A stretch of DNA of 64,000 bases, from NCBI RefSeq assembly GCF_014889545.1, contig NZ_QKOF01000006.1, forward strand, positions 186,001 to 250,000, read 5' to 3'. The DNA is from Methanothermobacter thermautotrophicus. GTDB lineage: Archaea; Methanobacteriota; Methanobacteria; Methanobacteriales; Methanothermobacteraceae. The position numbers and the translations under genes were made by a program. Within the stretch, counting starts at the first letter, position 1. Every line of letters begins with the position of its first letter. This document shows, piece by piece, positions 37,970 to 48,212 of this stretch. Under the pieces are notes generated by a model. That model was not told where the DNA came from and ran no database searches. It worked only from the letters and a program-made list of their open reading frames with translations.

Positions 37970-39067
37970 ATGCCATCGGAATCCTTTCTGAGGAACATCA
38001 TGGAAAGGGACATTCAGATAATTAAGAACGACGCGGAGGCACTGCCTGAGTACGGTGACCACGCTACTGAACCTGAAATCATAGCAGACTTTACAGAGTA
38101 TTCTCCCTTCCACATGGGACACAGGCACTGCATGATGGAGGCAAAGAGGAGGGTGCCTGGAGGAATCTTCGTTGCAGTGATACCCGGCCCCCTTGAACGT
38201 AACGGGAGGGGTTTGCCCTACATAATGACCAGGGAGGCGAGGGCAGCAATAGCCATACGTGCAGGTGCAGACATAGCCGTAGAAGGTCCACCCATGGGTG
38301 TTATGGGGTCAGGACAGTACTCACTGTGCCTTGCAGGGATGTTCAGGGCCCTGGACGCCGACTGGATACCCAGGGGCTACCGGCCCACACCAGGATTTGA
38401 TGAGGTGTTAAGGAGGATAAATGGGGGGCACAGGGTTGTCCCGAGGCCCCACAGGATCGTGGACCTTGAGACAGGAGAAACAGTCATGGAGGGTCCCCTC
38501 GAGGAGGACAACTATGTCATCACATCACTCTCAAGGGCCATGGGTAAGACTGGTTTTGACTTCAGGGGGAAGTTCATATTCGTGGAGAGGATAGGTGGTG
38601 TGAGCGGTACCGAGATACGGAGGGCGGTCTCTGATGGGGACCTTCAGAGGGTATCGGGCATGTTACCCGAGGAGACCCTTGAAGTCCTCAGGGAAGAGAT
38701 TGAAGCTGGAAGGGCACCCCTCCATGAGATGCGCCTTGAGGATGAGATAATCAGAAACGCCAGTGAAACCGGCCTGGACGAACTAATGGACCTTAACCTC
38801 ATCGATGAGGTCACAGCATCCGCCATCATCAGGGGAAGACCCTACACGACACTCAGGGAGGTTGAGGAGGCCATACCATCATCCTTCAGCAGACACCACA
38901 GGCAGCGCATACTCTCTGTCCTTGAGGCAAAGATTCATAAGGGACCGGTCCATAAATATATAGAAAATTATCCATCAGTAATTCGAATTCTTGGATTTAA
39001 GGATAAACAGATCCTGAAAGAATTTAAAGATAGAATACCACACAGGAGGCTAGAGATATGGCAGTGA
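37970..39067 (+). CDS. TmcAL-like HIGH-motif nucleotidyltransferase
   Basis: A 365-residue protein with a nucleotidyltransferase HIGH-like motif in [21 protein letters not shown] and a matching [12 protein letters not shown] (ISGTxIR-type) motif near residue 210. The layout and the C-terminus ([19 protein letters not shown]) resemble TmcAL, the tRNA-Met cytidine acetate ligase, and related UPF proteins. The substrate in archaea is uncertain. ATG 37970 is leaderless by promoter position; an internal ATG at 38000 has GAGGA before it. The end overlaps the FKBP gene by 10 nt. Confidence 0.65.
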   Translation: MPSESFLRNIMERDIQIIKNDAEALPEYGDHATEPEIIADFTEYSPFHMGHRHCMMEAKRRVPGGIFVAVIPGPLERNGRGLPYIMTREARAAIAIRAGADIAVEGPPMGVMGSGQYSLCLAGMFRALDADWIPRGYRPTPGFDEVLRRINGGHRVVPRPHRIVDLETGETVMEGPLEEDNYVITSLSRAMGKTGFDFRGKFIFVERIGGVSGTEIRRAVSDGDLQRVSGMLPEETLEVLREEIEAGRAPLHEMRLEDEIIRNASETGLDELMDLNLIDEVTASAIIRGRPYTTLREVEEAIPSSFSRHHRQRILSVLEAKIHKGPVHKYIENYPSVIRILGFKDKQILKEFKDRIPHRRLEIWQ

Positions 39068-39807
39068 ATAAAGGAGACTTTATAAAAATAGAGTTCACAG
39101 GTAAGGTCAAGGAGACCGGTGAGGTCTTTGACACAACATACGAGGAGGTTGCCAGGGAAGCAGGGCTCGGCATAAAGAAGATATTCGGCCCCATACCCGT
39201 TGTTGTTGGCGGCGGACACCTCATAAAGGGACTCGATGAGGCTGTAATCGGAATGGAGGAAGGCGAGGAGAAACACGTTGAGATTGAACCCGAGGATGCC
39301 TTCGGTAACAGGGACCCCAAACTTGTCCAGCTCATACCAATGGGCGAGTTCAAAAGGCAGGGCATAAAGCCATACCCTGGAATGACACTCACAGTTGAGG
39401 GACATGAGGGCAGGGTCCTCAACGTTTCAGGCGGCCGTGTGAGGGTCGACTTCAACCATGAACTGGCAGGGAAAACCCTTGAATACGATTTAAAGGTTAA
39501 GGAGATAATCACCGATGATGCTGAAAAGGTGAAGAGCATGATCCAGCTCCACTACCCCTCCCAGAACATGGACATAGACAAGACAGAGGTTAAAATAGAG
39601 GACGGGAAGGTTATAATACATATGGATGAGATGACCCGCTTCGATAACAGGTCCTACATGGACGTGACCCTTGCAAGGTTCAGGATAGCCCGTGACATCT
39701 GGGAGAACATCGAGGGTGTTGAGAAGGTCGAATTCGCAGATGTCTTCGAAAAGAGGGACATGGAACCCGAGGAAGAGGAAGATGTTGAGGATGCGGGGGA
39801 GGAGTAA
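39058..39807 (+). CDS. FKBP-type peptidyl-prolyl isomerase, long archaeal form
   Basis: A 249-residue protein: SlyD-like FKBP domain with inserted flap ([89 protein letters not shown]) through about residue 155, then an archaeal C-terminal domain and an acidic tail ([14 protein letters not shown]). Cytoplasmic folding helper. AGGAGG precedes the ATG, inside the previous gene's end. Confidence 0.92.
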   Translation: MAVNKGDFIKIEFTGKVKETGEVFDTTYEEVAREAGLGIKKIFGPIPVVVGGGHLIKGLDEAVIGMEEGEEKHVEIEPEDAFGNRDPKLVQLIPMGEFKRQGIKPYPGMTLTVEGHEGRVLNVSGGRVRVDFNHELAGKTLEYDLKVKEIITDDAEKVKSMIQLHYPSQNMDIDKTEVKIEDGKVIIHMDEMTRFDNRSYMDVTLARFRIARDIWENIEGVEKVEFADVFEKRDMEPEEEEDVEDAGEE

Positions 39808-39874
39808 TTCCCTCATACCTCTAATCTGTTTTTGACCTACTCAGAGTCACCAACTTTATTATATTTCCACAAAC

Positions 39875-41016
39875 ATGACTCAATACATGGATCCAGAAGG
39901 AGATGCACTTAGGATAGCACTCTACTATGCCTCTTCAGCATAATCTGGATTCTATCCTCTGATTATCTGATTTTTCAACCCCTCATTTATTGCGGATATC
40001 TCGATTATCAAGGGTTCACTCTTCATAATTTTAACGTCTTTACTTCTCTACTTTCTCCTCAGGTTATACCTCAGATCCCTCACTGATAAGGAGAGGGCAC
40101 TGAGGATCAGCGAGCATAAGTTCCGCTCACTCTTCATGGAACTCCCTGTGGGAGTGGTCCTCATGGACACCTCTGGCAGAATACTTGAATCCAACCCTGC
40201 CATGGGGCGGGTCCATGGTGATTCCCTGGATGCCATGCTGATTGGTGATATCCACCCGGACCTCGAACCAGGCCCTGACAGGGAATTCGTGGTAAGGATG
40301 GAGGGAAGGTGGCTCCGTGTGGTCATCGCCAGAATCGAGGGCGGATTCCTTGGAATCTTCGAGGACCTCACCGATATAAAGAATTCAGAGGAGGCCCCTT
40401 GAGGCCAACAGAACGCTCCTTGCAGAACTCCATCACTGTGTCAAGAATAACCTGCAGGTAATATCCAGTCTGATAAACATCCAGTCCTCCAAAATGAGCC
40501 GGGAGCACGCTGAGATCATGAGGAGTCTTCAGCTGAGGATAAAGTCCATTGCAGTGATCCATGAGATGCTTCTATCCAGCCCCGATTCCAGCAGTATCAG
40601 CTTCGCGTCCCATGTCTCAGGCCTCACAGGCTACCTCCGTGACATGTATCAATCAGCCGCTGAATTTGAGGTTGATGTGCCTGATGTGGAATTCAATATT
40701 GAGACTGCCGCCCCCTGGGCTTCATAGTGGGCGAACTTGTATCCAACAGCCTCAGGCATGCCTTTACCGATGGTGGAACCATCAAAATTCCCTTGAGGCC
40801 CTTGATGATGGATTCCTCCTGGTGGTGGCTGATAATGGGAGGGGGCTCCCTGATAATTTCAGCATTGAAGAATCAGGGGGTATCGGGCTTGAGCTTGTTA
40901 AGAATCTGGTGGGCCAGCTGGAGGGGAGTATTGACTACCACTCAAATGACTGGACAACCTTTACGGTTGAGTTCAGGGAGCTTAAGTATCCGGAGAGGCT
41001 TGAGGGTATGGTTTGA
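39875..41016 (+). pseudogene. Broken PAS-domain sensor histidine kinase
   Basis: Joined across frames, the DNA encodes an N-terminal MDPEGDALRIALYYA with two membrane helices (SIIWILSSDYLIF; LFIILTSLLLYFLL), a PAS domain (FRSLFMELPVGVVLMDTSG), a HisKA_2-type phosphoacceptor (LLAELHHCVKNNLQVISSL) and a C-terminal ATPase (GELVSNSLRHAF, VVADNGRGLP, GGIGLELVKNL). At least five frame breaks interrupt it, near 39930, 39971-39975 (T run), 40395-40398 (C run), 40711-40715 (C run) and 40785-40791. Most are in homopolymers, so decay or sequencing errors are both possible. No response regulator lies beside it. Confidence 0.85.
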
Positions 41017-41044
41017 GACTTTTCTGACTCCTATTCCAGTGGTT

Positions 41045-41392
41045 TTAGATGTTACCTGATAGGAATCTTATTATCCTTTCAGGGTCATTCATGAGTATCC
41101 TCATGACGTTCTCAGCGCTGCCATAGTATGGTGCAAGGTATACCGTGTAGATCAGGTAGGATACCACTGCAAGGACAGCGAGGATTATGAGGAGGGCTAT
41201 GAGGATTTTAGCCCCCAGACCCATCCCCTTCCCTTTCACGGTTTCTCCAGATCTTTCCTGGAACAGTTTATCTGCGCAGCTCTGGCAGTAATTCCTGCCG
41301 GCAAGTTTAAGGCGGCACTCCTCGCAGAGTATCCTCCCGCAGATTATACATGAGGCCACACCCTCACGTTCAGGGTGCTTATCGCAGTTCAA
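41045..41392 (-). CDS. Small zinc-ribbon membrane protein
   Basis: About 115 residues: N-terminal cysteine/histidine-rich part like a B-box zinc finger (CDKHPEREGVASCIICGRILCEECR, then YCQSCADKLF), one membrane helix (ILIALLIILAVLAVVSYLIYTVYL) and a short C-terminal tail. Such proteins are common in this genus with unknown roles. I choose TTG 41392 because GGAGGGTGAT lies just before it; a GTG at 41410 is possible. Confidence 0.75.
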   Translation of the reverse strand: MNCDKHPEREGVASCIICGRILCEECRLKLAGRNYCQSCADKLFQERSGETVKGKGMGLGAKILIALLIILAVLAVVSYLIYTVYLAPYYGSAENVMRILMNDPERIIRFLSGNI

Positions 41393-41406
41393 TGGATCAC
41401 CCTCCT

Positions 41407-42948
41407 TCACTCCTGGCGTGGCCAGGTTATGATTCTGGGGTTCTCAACTCCTTCAACACGTTCCCCTATGAATTCTGGCCAGTTATCTGTTTCAAAGCCC
41501 TTCTGGGCCAGGAAACCGTATATCCACCTGGAAAGTCCTATCCCGGTACATCCGGTCCAGATGTTATGGTTACGGGCCTCCCTTATTGAGAATCCCTCAA
41601 TGAAGTGTGTACCATGGACGTTGGCAGATACAACTGCAACCCCCTTCTCCCGGCCAGGGAGTGAGAGCCTCATCTCATACTTTGGAACATCAGGGAACTC
41701 TATCCCCCTCTCCTCAACCTTCCGGCCCTCCAGGTAGAAGGGGTCATCACCCACCTCTGTGTACCATTCGAGTTCCAGTTCATCGGCGGCATCATGTGAT
41801 AGTTCAACTGTCCTATCACGGATATCCTCTGTCTCTCCTGGTTCGGCGAGCCATACAAGCTCTATCCTCTGGAATTCATGGACCCTGTCAAGGCCCTTGG
41901 CACCCCCTGCCTCCCACCTGTAGGTCCAGCCGCTTCTGTCAAAGAACTTTATTGGGAGGTCATCAGCACCCACGACCTCATGTGAGAGGAACTGGTAGAA
42001 GGGTTCGCACTGGGCAGGGGCTATAACATAACCGGGGTCCTTTATTCCCCTCTTAAGCAGATCCATGGGCACTTCCCTGTTTATGATGAGCTCATTTTTG
42101 AACTCCTCAAAGGTCTCAGGGTCCCTGCTCGGGGCGCTGCAGTAGTACATACCCTCAGGAAGGCCCTCAAGGTATCTCATCCGATTCATGATGTCGAGGG
42201 GTATGAGTTTGGGGAAGAGGCACTCAACAAATCCCAGGGGCTTCACAATCCTTTCAATGAGGAAGTCCTCCAGTGCCCGGTGGAGGGCGGTTATCTTTGG
42301 ACCGTAGAACCACTGCCCCCTTCCAGGGAACTTCTTAACCCACCCAAGGCGCATGGCCTCCTCTGTGGGGTCACCATCAAAGAGGAACTCCCTCTTTTTG
42401 CTTCTTGCGATTATCTCACCAGGTGTTGCCCTTGTCACCTGGACGGTGAGGTCCTCTGATGATTCAACAAGGGTCCTGGCGTGCTTCACCACACGGTCAA
42501 CAACGTGTTTTCTCAGGTCTGATTCATCGAGTGGCTGGAATTTAACTCTTATGGTGCCATCTGAGACTTTAGCGTCCTCCACGAAGGGCAGTTCAGCCAG
42601 TCCAGGTATCTCTGATACCCCTGGGGCCTCCATTTCCATGGTGTAATCGGTGACTGATATCCCCCTAACACCCACCCTGTACCTTGGCCCGAGCAGCTGC
42701 CCAAGGGGTTTCTTGAGCCTGAGGAGGCCATCATGGGCCCTGACCCGTCTACCTGATTCCATCTCAATGTGTAGGGTGTCACCTTCAAGTTTCCAGGATT
42801 TTATATGGGTTGCTTCATGTTCCTGGCCCTCCGGAACTCCCCTGCGCAGGATGTCTGTTTCTGCTTCATTGAAGAATTTCTCCAGCTCATCTTCTATACC
42901 CTGAACATCTTTACTGAGTTTTATTATTCCCTTGAGTTTGAATTTCAT
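41407..42948 (-). CDS. serS: Seryl-tRNA synthetase, archaeal class-2 (methanogen) type
   Basis: A 513-residue SerRS of the atypical methanogen type. The N-terminal tRNA-binding domain (about 1-170) is unlike the bacterial coiled coil. The catalytic core has class II motifs: PKLIPLDIMNRMRYLEGLPEGMYYC, motif 2 FFDRSGWTYRWEAGGAKGLDRVHEFQRIE, and motif 3 WTGCTGIGLSRWIYGFLAQ; cysteine zinc ligands include PAQCEPFY. GGTGAT stands before ATG 42948. Confidence 0.95.
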   Translation of the reverse strand: MKFKLKGIIKLSKDVQGIEDELEKFFNEAETDILRRGVPEGQEHEATHIKSWKLEGDTLHIEMESGRRVRAHDGLLRLKKPLGQLLGPRYRVGVRGISVTDYTMEMEAPGVSEIPGLAELPFVEDAKVSDGTIRVKFQPLDESDLRKHVVDRVVKHARTLVESSEDLTVQVTRATPGEIIARSKKREFLFDGDPTEEAMRLGWVKKFPGRGQWFYGPKITALHRALEDFLIERIVKPLGFVECLFPKLIPLDIMNRMRYLEGLPEGMYYCSAPSRDPETFEEFKNELIINREVPMDLLKRGIKDPGYVIAPAQCEPFYQFLSHEVVGADDLPIKFFDRSGWTYRWEAGGAKGLDRVHEFQRIELVWLAEPGETEDIRDRTVELSHDAADELELEWYTEVGDDPFYLEGRKVEERGIEFPDVPKYEMRLSLPGREKGVAVVSANVHGTHFIEGFSIREARNHNIWTGCTGIGLSRWIYGFLAQKGFETDNWPEFIGERVEGVENPRIITWPRQE

Positions 42949-42979
42949 CTGATCACCGTTCATCTTCATTTAGAGTCAT

Positions 42980-43252
42980 TCAATCATCATCAGCTTTCAT
43001 CATCTTCTCAACCACCATTTCAGAGAATATAAGGTCGTCCGCAGTGTTGAGGGCGGTGCCAATGGAGTCCGCCTCTGTGGTGAACCTGACCTCTGAGCCC
43101 TGAATCTCAGATTCAACAAATGATCTGTTATCCGGTTCAAGGGCCCTTTTTATGATCTCGGCCTCCTCCCGGGATTCGTATTCTGCTGTTATTGTTATGG
43201 ATATCCTGATCTTATTTCTCTGTCTGTCAGAGGGATTTACTTCCTGTTTCAT
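42980..43252 (-). CDS. KEOPS complex subunit Pcc1
   Basis: A 90-residue protein with the Pcc1/CTAG fold pattern: ISITITAEYESREEAEIIKRALEPDN, SEVRFTTEADSIGTALNTADDLIFSEMVVEKM. Pcc1 dimerises KEOPS, the complex making the t6A tRNA modification. Two nt separate its stated start from the stop of the CooC-like gene, so they are co-transcribed. Confidence 0.8.
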   Translation of the reverse strand: MKQEVNPSDRQRNKIRISITITAEYESREEAEIIKRALEPDNRSFVESEIQGSEVRFTTEADSIGTALNTADDLIFSEMVVEKMMKADDD

Positions 43253-43253
43253 T

Positions 43254-44045
43254 TCATTCCACCCCCATGTGGAGGGAGAGTATCCTCTCTGATATGCTCC
43301 TTATGGCCCTCAGTGCCTCTGAATCCGGGTACATCATCAGGGGCTCCCCCCTCATGTCTGCCTCTATAACCTTTTCGTCCCTTGGCACCGATCCAAGGAC
43401 CTCCAGGTTAAGGGATGAGAGTCTCTCTCTCATGAATTCCTCCTCATGGATATCTGAGACCTTGTTTATTATGGCCATTATCCTCTGCACTCCAATGTCT
43501 CCTGCCAGCTTCTTTATCCTTTCAGCGGTTTCAAGTGATTTTAGGCCGGGCTCCACCACAACCAGCATGAGGTCCACGGATTCAGCGGTCCTCCTTCCGA
43601 GGTGCTCTATCCCGGCCTCCATGTCCAGTATAACCATCTCATCCTTCCTGAGTATCAGGTGCCTCAGGAGGGCCTTGAGGAGCACCGAGGCCGGGCAGAC
43701 GCATCCTTCACCTCCATGTTCAACGGTACCCATAACCATGACCCTGAGGCCGGGGCGGAGGGGATGCTCGATTGACAGGGAATCCGGGAGGTCACTTATT
43801 CTCGGGTTTAGCTTGAAGACCTCACCGAAGGATGAGCCCGGCTCAGCACCTGTCCTCTCCCTTATAACATCCTTCATCCTTGATATAGGCTCCATGTCCC
43901 CGCTTATCCCTATGCTGGATGCCAGGTTCATATCAGGGTCAGCGTCTATGGCGAAGACATGGAAGTTCTCTGAGAATATGCAGGCCAGGGTTCCGGCTAT
44001 GGTTGTCTTGCCGACCCCACCCTTACCTGTTATGGCTATCTTCAT
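43254..44045 (-). CDS. CooC/MinD-like P-loop ATPase, probable nickel-insertion factor
   Basis: A 263-residue deviant-Walker ATPase: KIAITGKGGVGKTTIAGTLA at the N-terminus, IDADPDMNL, and VVEPGLKSLETAERI. A Cys-x-Cys motif (GEGCVCPASVLLKALLRHL, near residue 125) matches the CooC family, in which it binds nickel at the dimer interface for carbon monoxide dehydrogenase maturation. Acetyl-CoA synthase/CODH genes are not in this window. ATG 44045 follows GGTGTCATC. Confidence 0.82.
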   Translation of the reverse strand: MKIAITGKGGVGKTTIAGTLACIFSENFHVFAIDADPDMNLASSIGISGDMEPISRMKDVIRERTGAEPGSSFGEVFKLNPRISDLPDSLSIEHPLRPGLRVMVMGTVEHGGEGCVCPASVLLKALLRHLILRKDEMVILDMEAGIEHLGRRTAESVDLMLVVVEPGLKSLETAERIKKLAGDIGVQRIMAIINKVSDIHEEEFMRERLSSLNLEVLGSVPRDEKVIEADMRGEPLMMYPDSEALRAIRSISERILSLHMGVE

Positions 44046-44140
44046 GATGACACCATGGAAACTTTTAAAAACCATCCCTGCTAATTATATGTATCCTTAT
44101 ATTCAGGTTAAATCTATTAACTCTTTGCTGTCCAAGACAA

Positions 44141-44149
44141 TATTTATTA
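44141..44149 (+). promoter_or_regulatory. TATA box of the ribosomal L10e gene
   Basis: TATTTATTA, 60 nt before the ATG at 44208; start expected near 44168. AGGAGG is the ribosome binding site. Confidence 0.55.
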
Positions 44150-44207
44150 ATGGTTACCGAGATACTCATTTCATAGTTATTCTCATAGGATCACAGGAGG
44201 ATTATTT

Positions 44208-44690
44208 ATGGTTCGTGCATACACAAGAAGAGAGTATATCAAGAAGATCCCAGGTTCAAAGATCGTTCAATATGATATGGGTAACCTCTCAGCTGAATTC
44301 CCAATTTCACTGAGCGTGGCCGTCAAGGCACCCACCCAGATAACCCACAACGCCCTCGAGGCTGCCAGGATAGCCTCCAACCGTTATATGCAGAGGAGGG
44401 CTGGTAGGATGGGTTATCACCTGAAGATAAGGGTTTACCCGCACCACATTGTACGTGAAAACCCGATGGCAACAGGTGCCGGGGCTGACCGTGTACAGGA
44501 CGGTATGAGGAAGGCCTTCGGTAAACCTGTAAGTACCGTGGCACTTGTCAAGAAGAACCAAAAGATAATTACAATTGAAACGAACAAGAAAAACTTCAAG
44601 GATGCCAAGGAGGCCCTCAGAAGGGCTGCCATGAAGTTCCCGGTTCCATGCAGGATCGTCATTGACAGGGGCGAGGAACTGATTAAATAA
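44208..44690 (+). CDS. rpl10e: Ribosomal protein L10e (uL16 family)
   Basis: A 160-residue large-subunit protein of the L16/L10e family: [79 protein letters not shown]. Binds 23S rRNA near the tRNA sites. Single gene with its own promoter. Confidence 0.96.
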   Translation: MVRAYTRREYIKKIPGSKIVQYDMGNLSAEFPISLSVAVKAPTQITHNALEAARIASNRYMQRRAGRMGYHLKIRVYPHHIVRENPMATGAGADRVQDGMRKAFGKPVSTVALVKKNQKIITIETNKKNFKDAKEALRRAAMKFPVPCRIVIDRGEELIK

Positions 44691-44740
44691 ACATCTAATT
44701 CTTTAATTTAATCAATCACACAGCTAGTCCAGGGGATAAA

Positions 44741-47011
44741 ATGGTTAAGTATGTGGCGTTTTTTGAGGAACTCGGTAAGGATGACGTGGGAATAGCCGGT
44801 GGAAAGGGGGCCAACCTGGGTGAACTGACCCAGGCAGGTATACCCGTCCCCCCGGGGTTCGTGGTAACAGCGGCGACCTATAACAAGTTCATGACAGACA
44901 CCGGACTGCAGCCGGTGGTCATGGAGATGCTTGAAAACCTTGACGTCAACGATACAAAGGAACTCCAGAGGGTTTCAGCTGAGATAAAGGACATAATAAC
45001 ATCAACTGAGGTACCTGAGGATATACAGACACTCATAATAGAGTCCTACAATGCACTATGCCAGAGGATAGGAAGGGATGATGTATACGTCGCCATACGT
45101 TCCTCAGCCACGGCAGAGGACCTCCCTGAGGCATCCTTCGCGGGTCAGCAGGACACCTTCCTCAACATCAGGGGCGCCGAGGATGTCCTGGATTACGTCA
45201 GGAGGTGCTGGGCATCCCTCTTTGAGGCCAGGGCCATCTTCTACAGGGAGGAGAACAACTTCGACCACTCAAAGGTTTACATAGCAGTTGTTGTCCAGGA
45301 GATGGTGGACGCAGAGAAGGCCGGAGTCATGTTCACGGTCCACCCCTCAACAGGTGAGGACAGGATACTCATAGAGGGGTCATGGGGCCTTGGAGAGGCT
45401 GTTGTGTCCGGTTCAGTGACACCCGACACCTACTGGGTTGATAAGGGAACAGGTAAGCTCCTTGAACTCACGGTAGGTGAGAAGAACATAATGTTCACCC
45501 GGGAGGATGGTAGAACAGTCAAGAAGGAGGTCCCCCCTGAACTTCGCAACAAACGTGTTCTCTCTGACGAGGAGATAGCAGCCCTTGCAGAGATGGGTAG
45601 AAGGATACAGGAGCATTATGGCTCACCACAGGACACAGAATGGGCCATAATGGATGGAGAGGTTTACATGCTCCAGTCAAGGCCGATAACAACCCTGGGA
45701 GAGGCAACCGAGGAGACTGAGGTCAAGTCCAGGGAGGTCCTGGTTAAGGGTCTCGGTGCAAGCCCGGGCCTGGCATCAGGTAAGGTCAAGATAATCAGGG
45801 AGATCCATGAACTGGACAAGATACAGACCGGTGACATCCTGGTCACGGTCATGACAACACCTGACATGGTGCCTGCCATGAAGAGGGCCAGCGGTATAAT
45901 AACCGATGAGGGAGGAGTCACATGCCACGCCGCCATAGTGTCCCGTGAACTAGGAATACCCTGCGTCGTGGGTACAGGAAATGCAACTGAAGTCCTCAGG
46001 GAGAACCAGGTCGTCAGCATAGACGGTAACAGGGGACTGGTATATGAGGGTAGCGTAATTGAGGAGGAGAAGAAGGAGGCTGAGGCCGAGACAGTCACTG
46101 TGGAGTCACCACTCCTAACCGTCACCGAGGTCAAGGTCAACGTCAGCATGCCAGAGGCTGCCAGGAAGGCAGCAGCCACAGGAGCCGACGGTGTTGGGCT
46201 TCTCAGGACAGAGCATATGATGTTAACCACGGGGGTGCACCCCAGGAAGTTTATTGAGGAGGGCAGAGAGGATGAACTCGTTAAAATCCTCGCAGAGAAC
46301 ATCCTGAAGGTTGCAGACGAGTTCTACCCAAGACCTGTATGGTACAGGACCCTGGACGCACCCACAGATGAATTCAAGACCCTTGAGGGTGGTGAAAACG
46401 AGCCCTACGAGCACAACCCGATGCTGGGATGGAGGGGCATACGCAGGGAACTCGATGAACCCGAGATCCTGAGGGCAGAGTTCAGGGCGATAAAGAAACT
46501 CCATGAGCAGGGTTACACAAACATAGGTATAATGATACCACTGGTACAGCACCCCGATGAACTCAGAAAGGCCAAGATGATCGCCGAGGAGGCCGGCCTT
46601 AAACCCCACAGGGACGTTGAATTCGGTATAATGGTCGAAACACCTGCAGCGGCCCTTATAATTGAGGATTTCATTGAGGAGGGAATTGACTTCGTGAGCT
46701 TCGGAACCAATGACCTCACCCAGTACACCCTCGCCATAGACAGGAACAATGAACACGTGGCAGACCTCTACACCGAGGGACACCCGGCTGTCCTCAAACT
46801 CATCGAGAGGGTTATAATGAAATGCAACGAGGCAGGTGTCAGGACAAGTATCTGCGGCCAGGCAGGAAGCATTCCAAGGATAGTTGAGAAACTTGTGGAA
46901 CTTGGAATAAGCAGTGTATCCGCAAACACCGACGCTGTCGCAGAGGTGAGGAAAACCGTTGCAAGGGCAGAGCAGAGACTCCTCCTCAAGGCCGCACGGA
47001 AACTCCTCTAG
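44741..47011 (+). CDS. ppsA: Phosphoenolpyruvate synthase PpsA
   Basis: A 756-residue enzyme converting pyruvate, ATP and water to PEP, AMP and phosphate in gluconeogenesis. The N-terminal ATP-grasp domain has GGKGANLGEL and RSSATAEDLPEASFAGQQDT. The mobile phosphohistidine domain carries the catalytic His396 in GGVTCHAAIVSREL. The C-terminal PEP-binding barrel has LLRTEHMML, FGIMVETPAAALIIEDF, SFGTNDLTQYTLAIDR and SICGQAG. Full length and uninterrupted. AGGGGAT precedes the ATG. Works with PycB to move pyruvate into biosynthesis. Confidence 0.97.
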   Translation: MVKYVAFFEELGKDDVGIAGGKGANLGELTQAGIPVPPGFVVTAATYNKFMTDTGLQPVVMEMLENLDVNDTKELQRVSAEIKDIITSTEVPEDIQTLIIESYNALCQRIGRDDVYVAIRSSATAEDLPEASFAGQQDTFLNIRGAEDVLDYVRRCWASLFEARAIFYREENNFDHSKVYIAVVVQEMVDAEKAGVMFTVHPSTGEDRILIEGSWGLGEAVVSGSVTPDTYWVDKGTGKLLELTVGEKNIMFTREDGRTVKKEVPPELRNKRVLSDEEIAALAEMGRRIQEHYGSPQDTEWAIMDGEVYMLQSRPITTLGEATEETEVKSREVLVKGLGASPGLASGKVKIIREIHELDKIQTGDILVTVMTTPDMVPAMKRASGIITDEGGVTCHAAIVSRELGIPCVVGTGNATEVLRENQVVSIDGNRGLVYEGSVIEEEKKEAEAETVTVESPLLTVTEVKVNVSMPEAARKAAATGADGVGLLRTEHMMLTTGVHPRKFIEEGREDELVKILAENILKVADEFYPRPVWYRTLDAPTDEFKTLEGGENEPYEHNPMLGWRGIRRELDEPEILRAEFRAIKKLHEQGYTNIGIMIPLVQHPDELRKAKMIAEEAGLKPHRDVEFGIMVETPAAALIIEDFIEEGIDFVSFGTNDLTQYTLAIDRNNEHVADLYTEGHPAVLKLIERVIMKCNEAGVRTSICGQAGSIPRIVEKLVELGISSVSANTDAVAEVRKTVARAEQRLLLKAARKLL

Positions 47012-47017
47012 AACTAC

Positions 47018-47025
47018 TTTTTTTT
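47018..47025 (+). terminator. T8 tract between ppsA and mfnA
   Basis: Eight consecutive T just after the ppsA stop, without a hairpin. U-rich tracts alone can end archaeal transcription; partial read-through into mfnA is likely since no promoter is seen before it. Confidence 0.35.
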
Positions 47026-47035
47026 GGGCGTAAAA

Positions 47036-48208
47036 ATGGATGAAAAGGGCCTACCCGAGGAAAAGGTACTTGAACTTCTCGCTGAATTCCAGAGTAGGGA
47101 TATGACCTACACCTCAGGAAGAATCCTCGGGTCCATGTGCACATCATCCCACCCCCTCGCCAGGAGGGTGTACTGTGACTTCCTCGAGTCCAACCTGGGG
47201 GACCCCGGACTCTTCAGGGGCACCAGGGAACTTGAATCCATGGTGATAGGGATGCTCGGGGACCTCCTCTCAGAGCCCGCCGCAGCCGGCCACATAATAA
47301 CAGGCGGTACCGAGGCGAACCTCATGGCAATGAGGGCAGCCAGAAACATGGCCGGGGCTGAAAAACCTGAGATAATAGTCCCTAAATCAGCCCACTTTTC
47401 CTTCAGAAAGGCGGCGGATATCCTGGGAATCAGACTCAGGGAGGCTGAACTGGACCATGAATACAGGGTAGACCTTGAATCAGTGAGAAAACTCATATCA
47501 GGAAACACAGTGGCCGTTGTTGGAGTCGCAGGGACAACAGAACTTGGCAGGATAGACCCTGTTGAGGAGCTATCAGAAATTTGCCTTGAGGAGGGCATAC
47601 ACCTCCACGTTGACGCAGCCTTCGGGGGCTTCATAATACCCTTCCTGAGGGAAACCGGCGCTGAACTACCTGAATTTGATTTTAAACTTCAGGGGGTCTC
47701 ATCCATAACAGTGGATCCACACAAGATGGGCCTGGCCCCCATCCCCAGTGGATGCATACTCTTCAGGGACGCCTCCTACCTGGATGCCATGAGCATAGAG
47801 ACACCCTACCTCACAGAGAAGCAGCAGTCAACCATAGTGGGCACCAGGACCGGGGCTTCGGCCGCCGCAACCTGGGCGGTCATGAAACACATGGGCCGTG
47901 AGGGCTACCGTGAACTCGCCCTCAGGGTGATGGGTGTAACCCGCAGACTCAGGGACGGACTGGTGGAACTGGACTACCAGCTCGTGGTGGAACCCGAACT
48001 CAATATAGTGGCCTTCAACCATCCCTCAATTGGGCCCCATGAACTGGCATCCAGACTCGAGGAGATGGGATGGGCAGTATCGGTCTCATCATGCCCGCCA
48101 GCCATAAGGGTTGTCCTCATGCCACATATAGGTGAGGAACACATCGAAATGCTGCTCAGGGACCTGGAGGGTCTGATGCGGGACACCCCTCAGGGAGTCA
48201 GAGGTTGA
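47036..48208 (+). CDS. mfnA: L-tyrosine/L-aspartate decarboxylase MfnA
   Basis: A 390-residue PLP-dependent group II decarboxylase. Key residues: [27 protein letters not shown], and the PLP lysine in [17 protein letters not shown]. MfnA makes tyramine for methanofuran (and can make beta-alanine for CoA). ATG 47036 is chosen; no good ribosome binding site is seen, and a TTG at 47024 inside the T tract is an alternative. Confidence 0.93.
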   Translation: MDEKGLPEEKVLELLAEFQSRDMTYTSGRILGSMCTSSHPLARRVYCDFLESNLGDPGLFRGTRELESMVIGMLGDLLSEPAAAGHIITGGTEANLMAMRAARNMAGAEKPEIIVPKSAHFSFRKAADILGIRLREAELDHEYRVDLESVRKLISGNTVAVVGVAGTTELGRIDPVEELSEICLEEGIHLHVDAAFGGFIIPFLRETGAELPEFDFKLQGVSSITVDPHKMGLAPIPSGCILFRDASYLDAMSIETPYLTEKQQSTIVGTRTGASAAATWAVMKHMGREGYRELALRVMGVTRRLRDGLVELDYQLVVEPELNIVAFNHPSIGPHELASRLEEMGWAVSVSSCPPAIRVVLMPHIGEEHIEMLLRDLEGLMRDTPQGVRG

Positions 48209-48212
48209 TACC

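Noticed and set aside
43267-44313. Long open frame (348 codons) opposite the CooC-like gene
   Set aside because: It is antisense to a gene with clear Walker and CxC motifs, is rich in Ser/Arg and has no family features; an artefact of codon bias.
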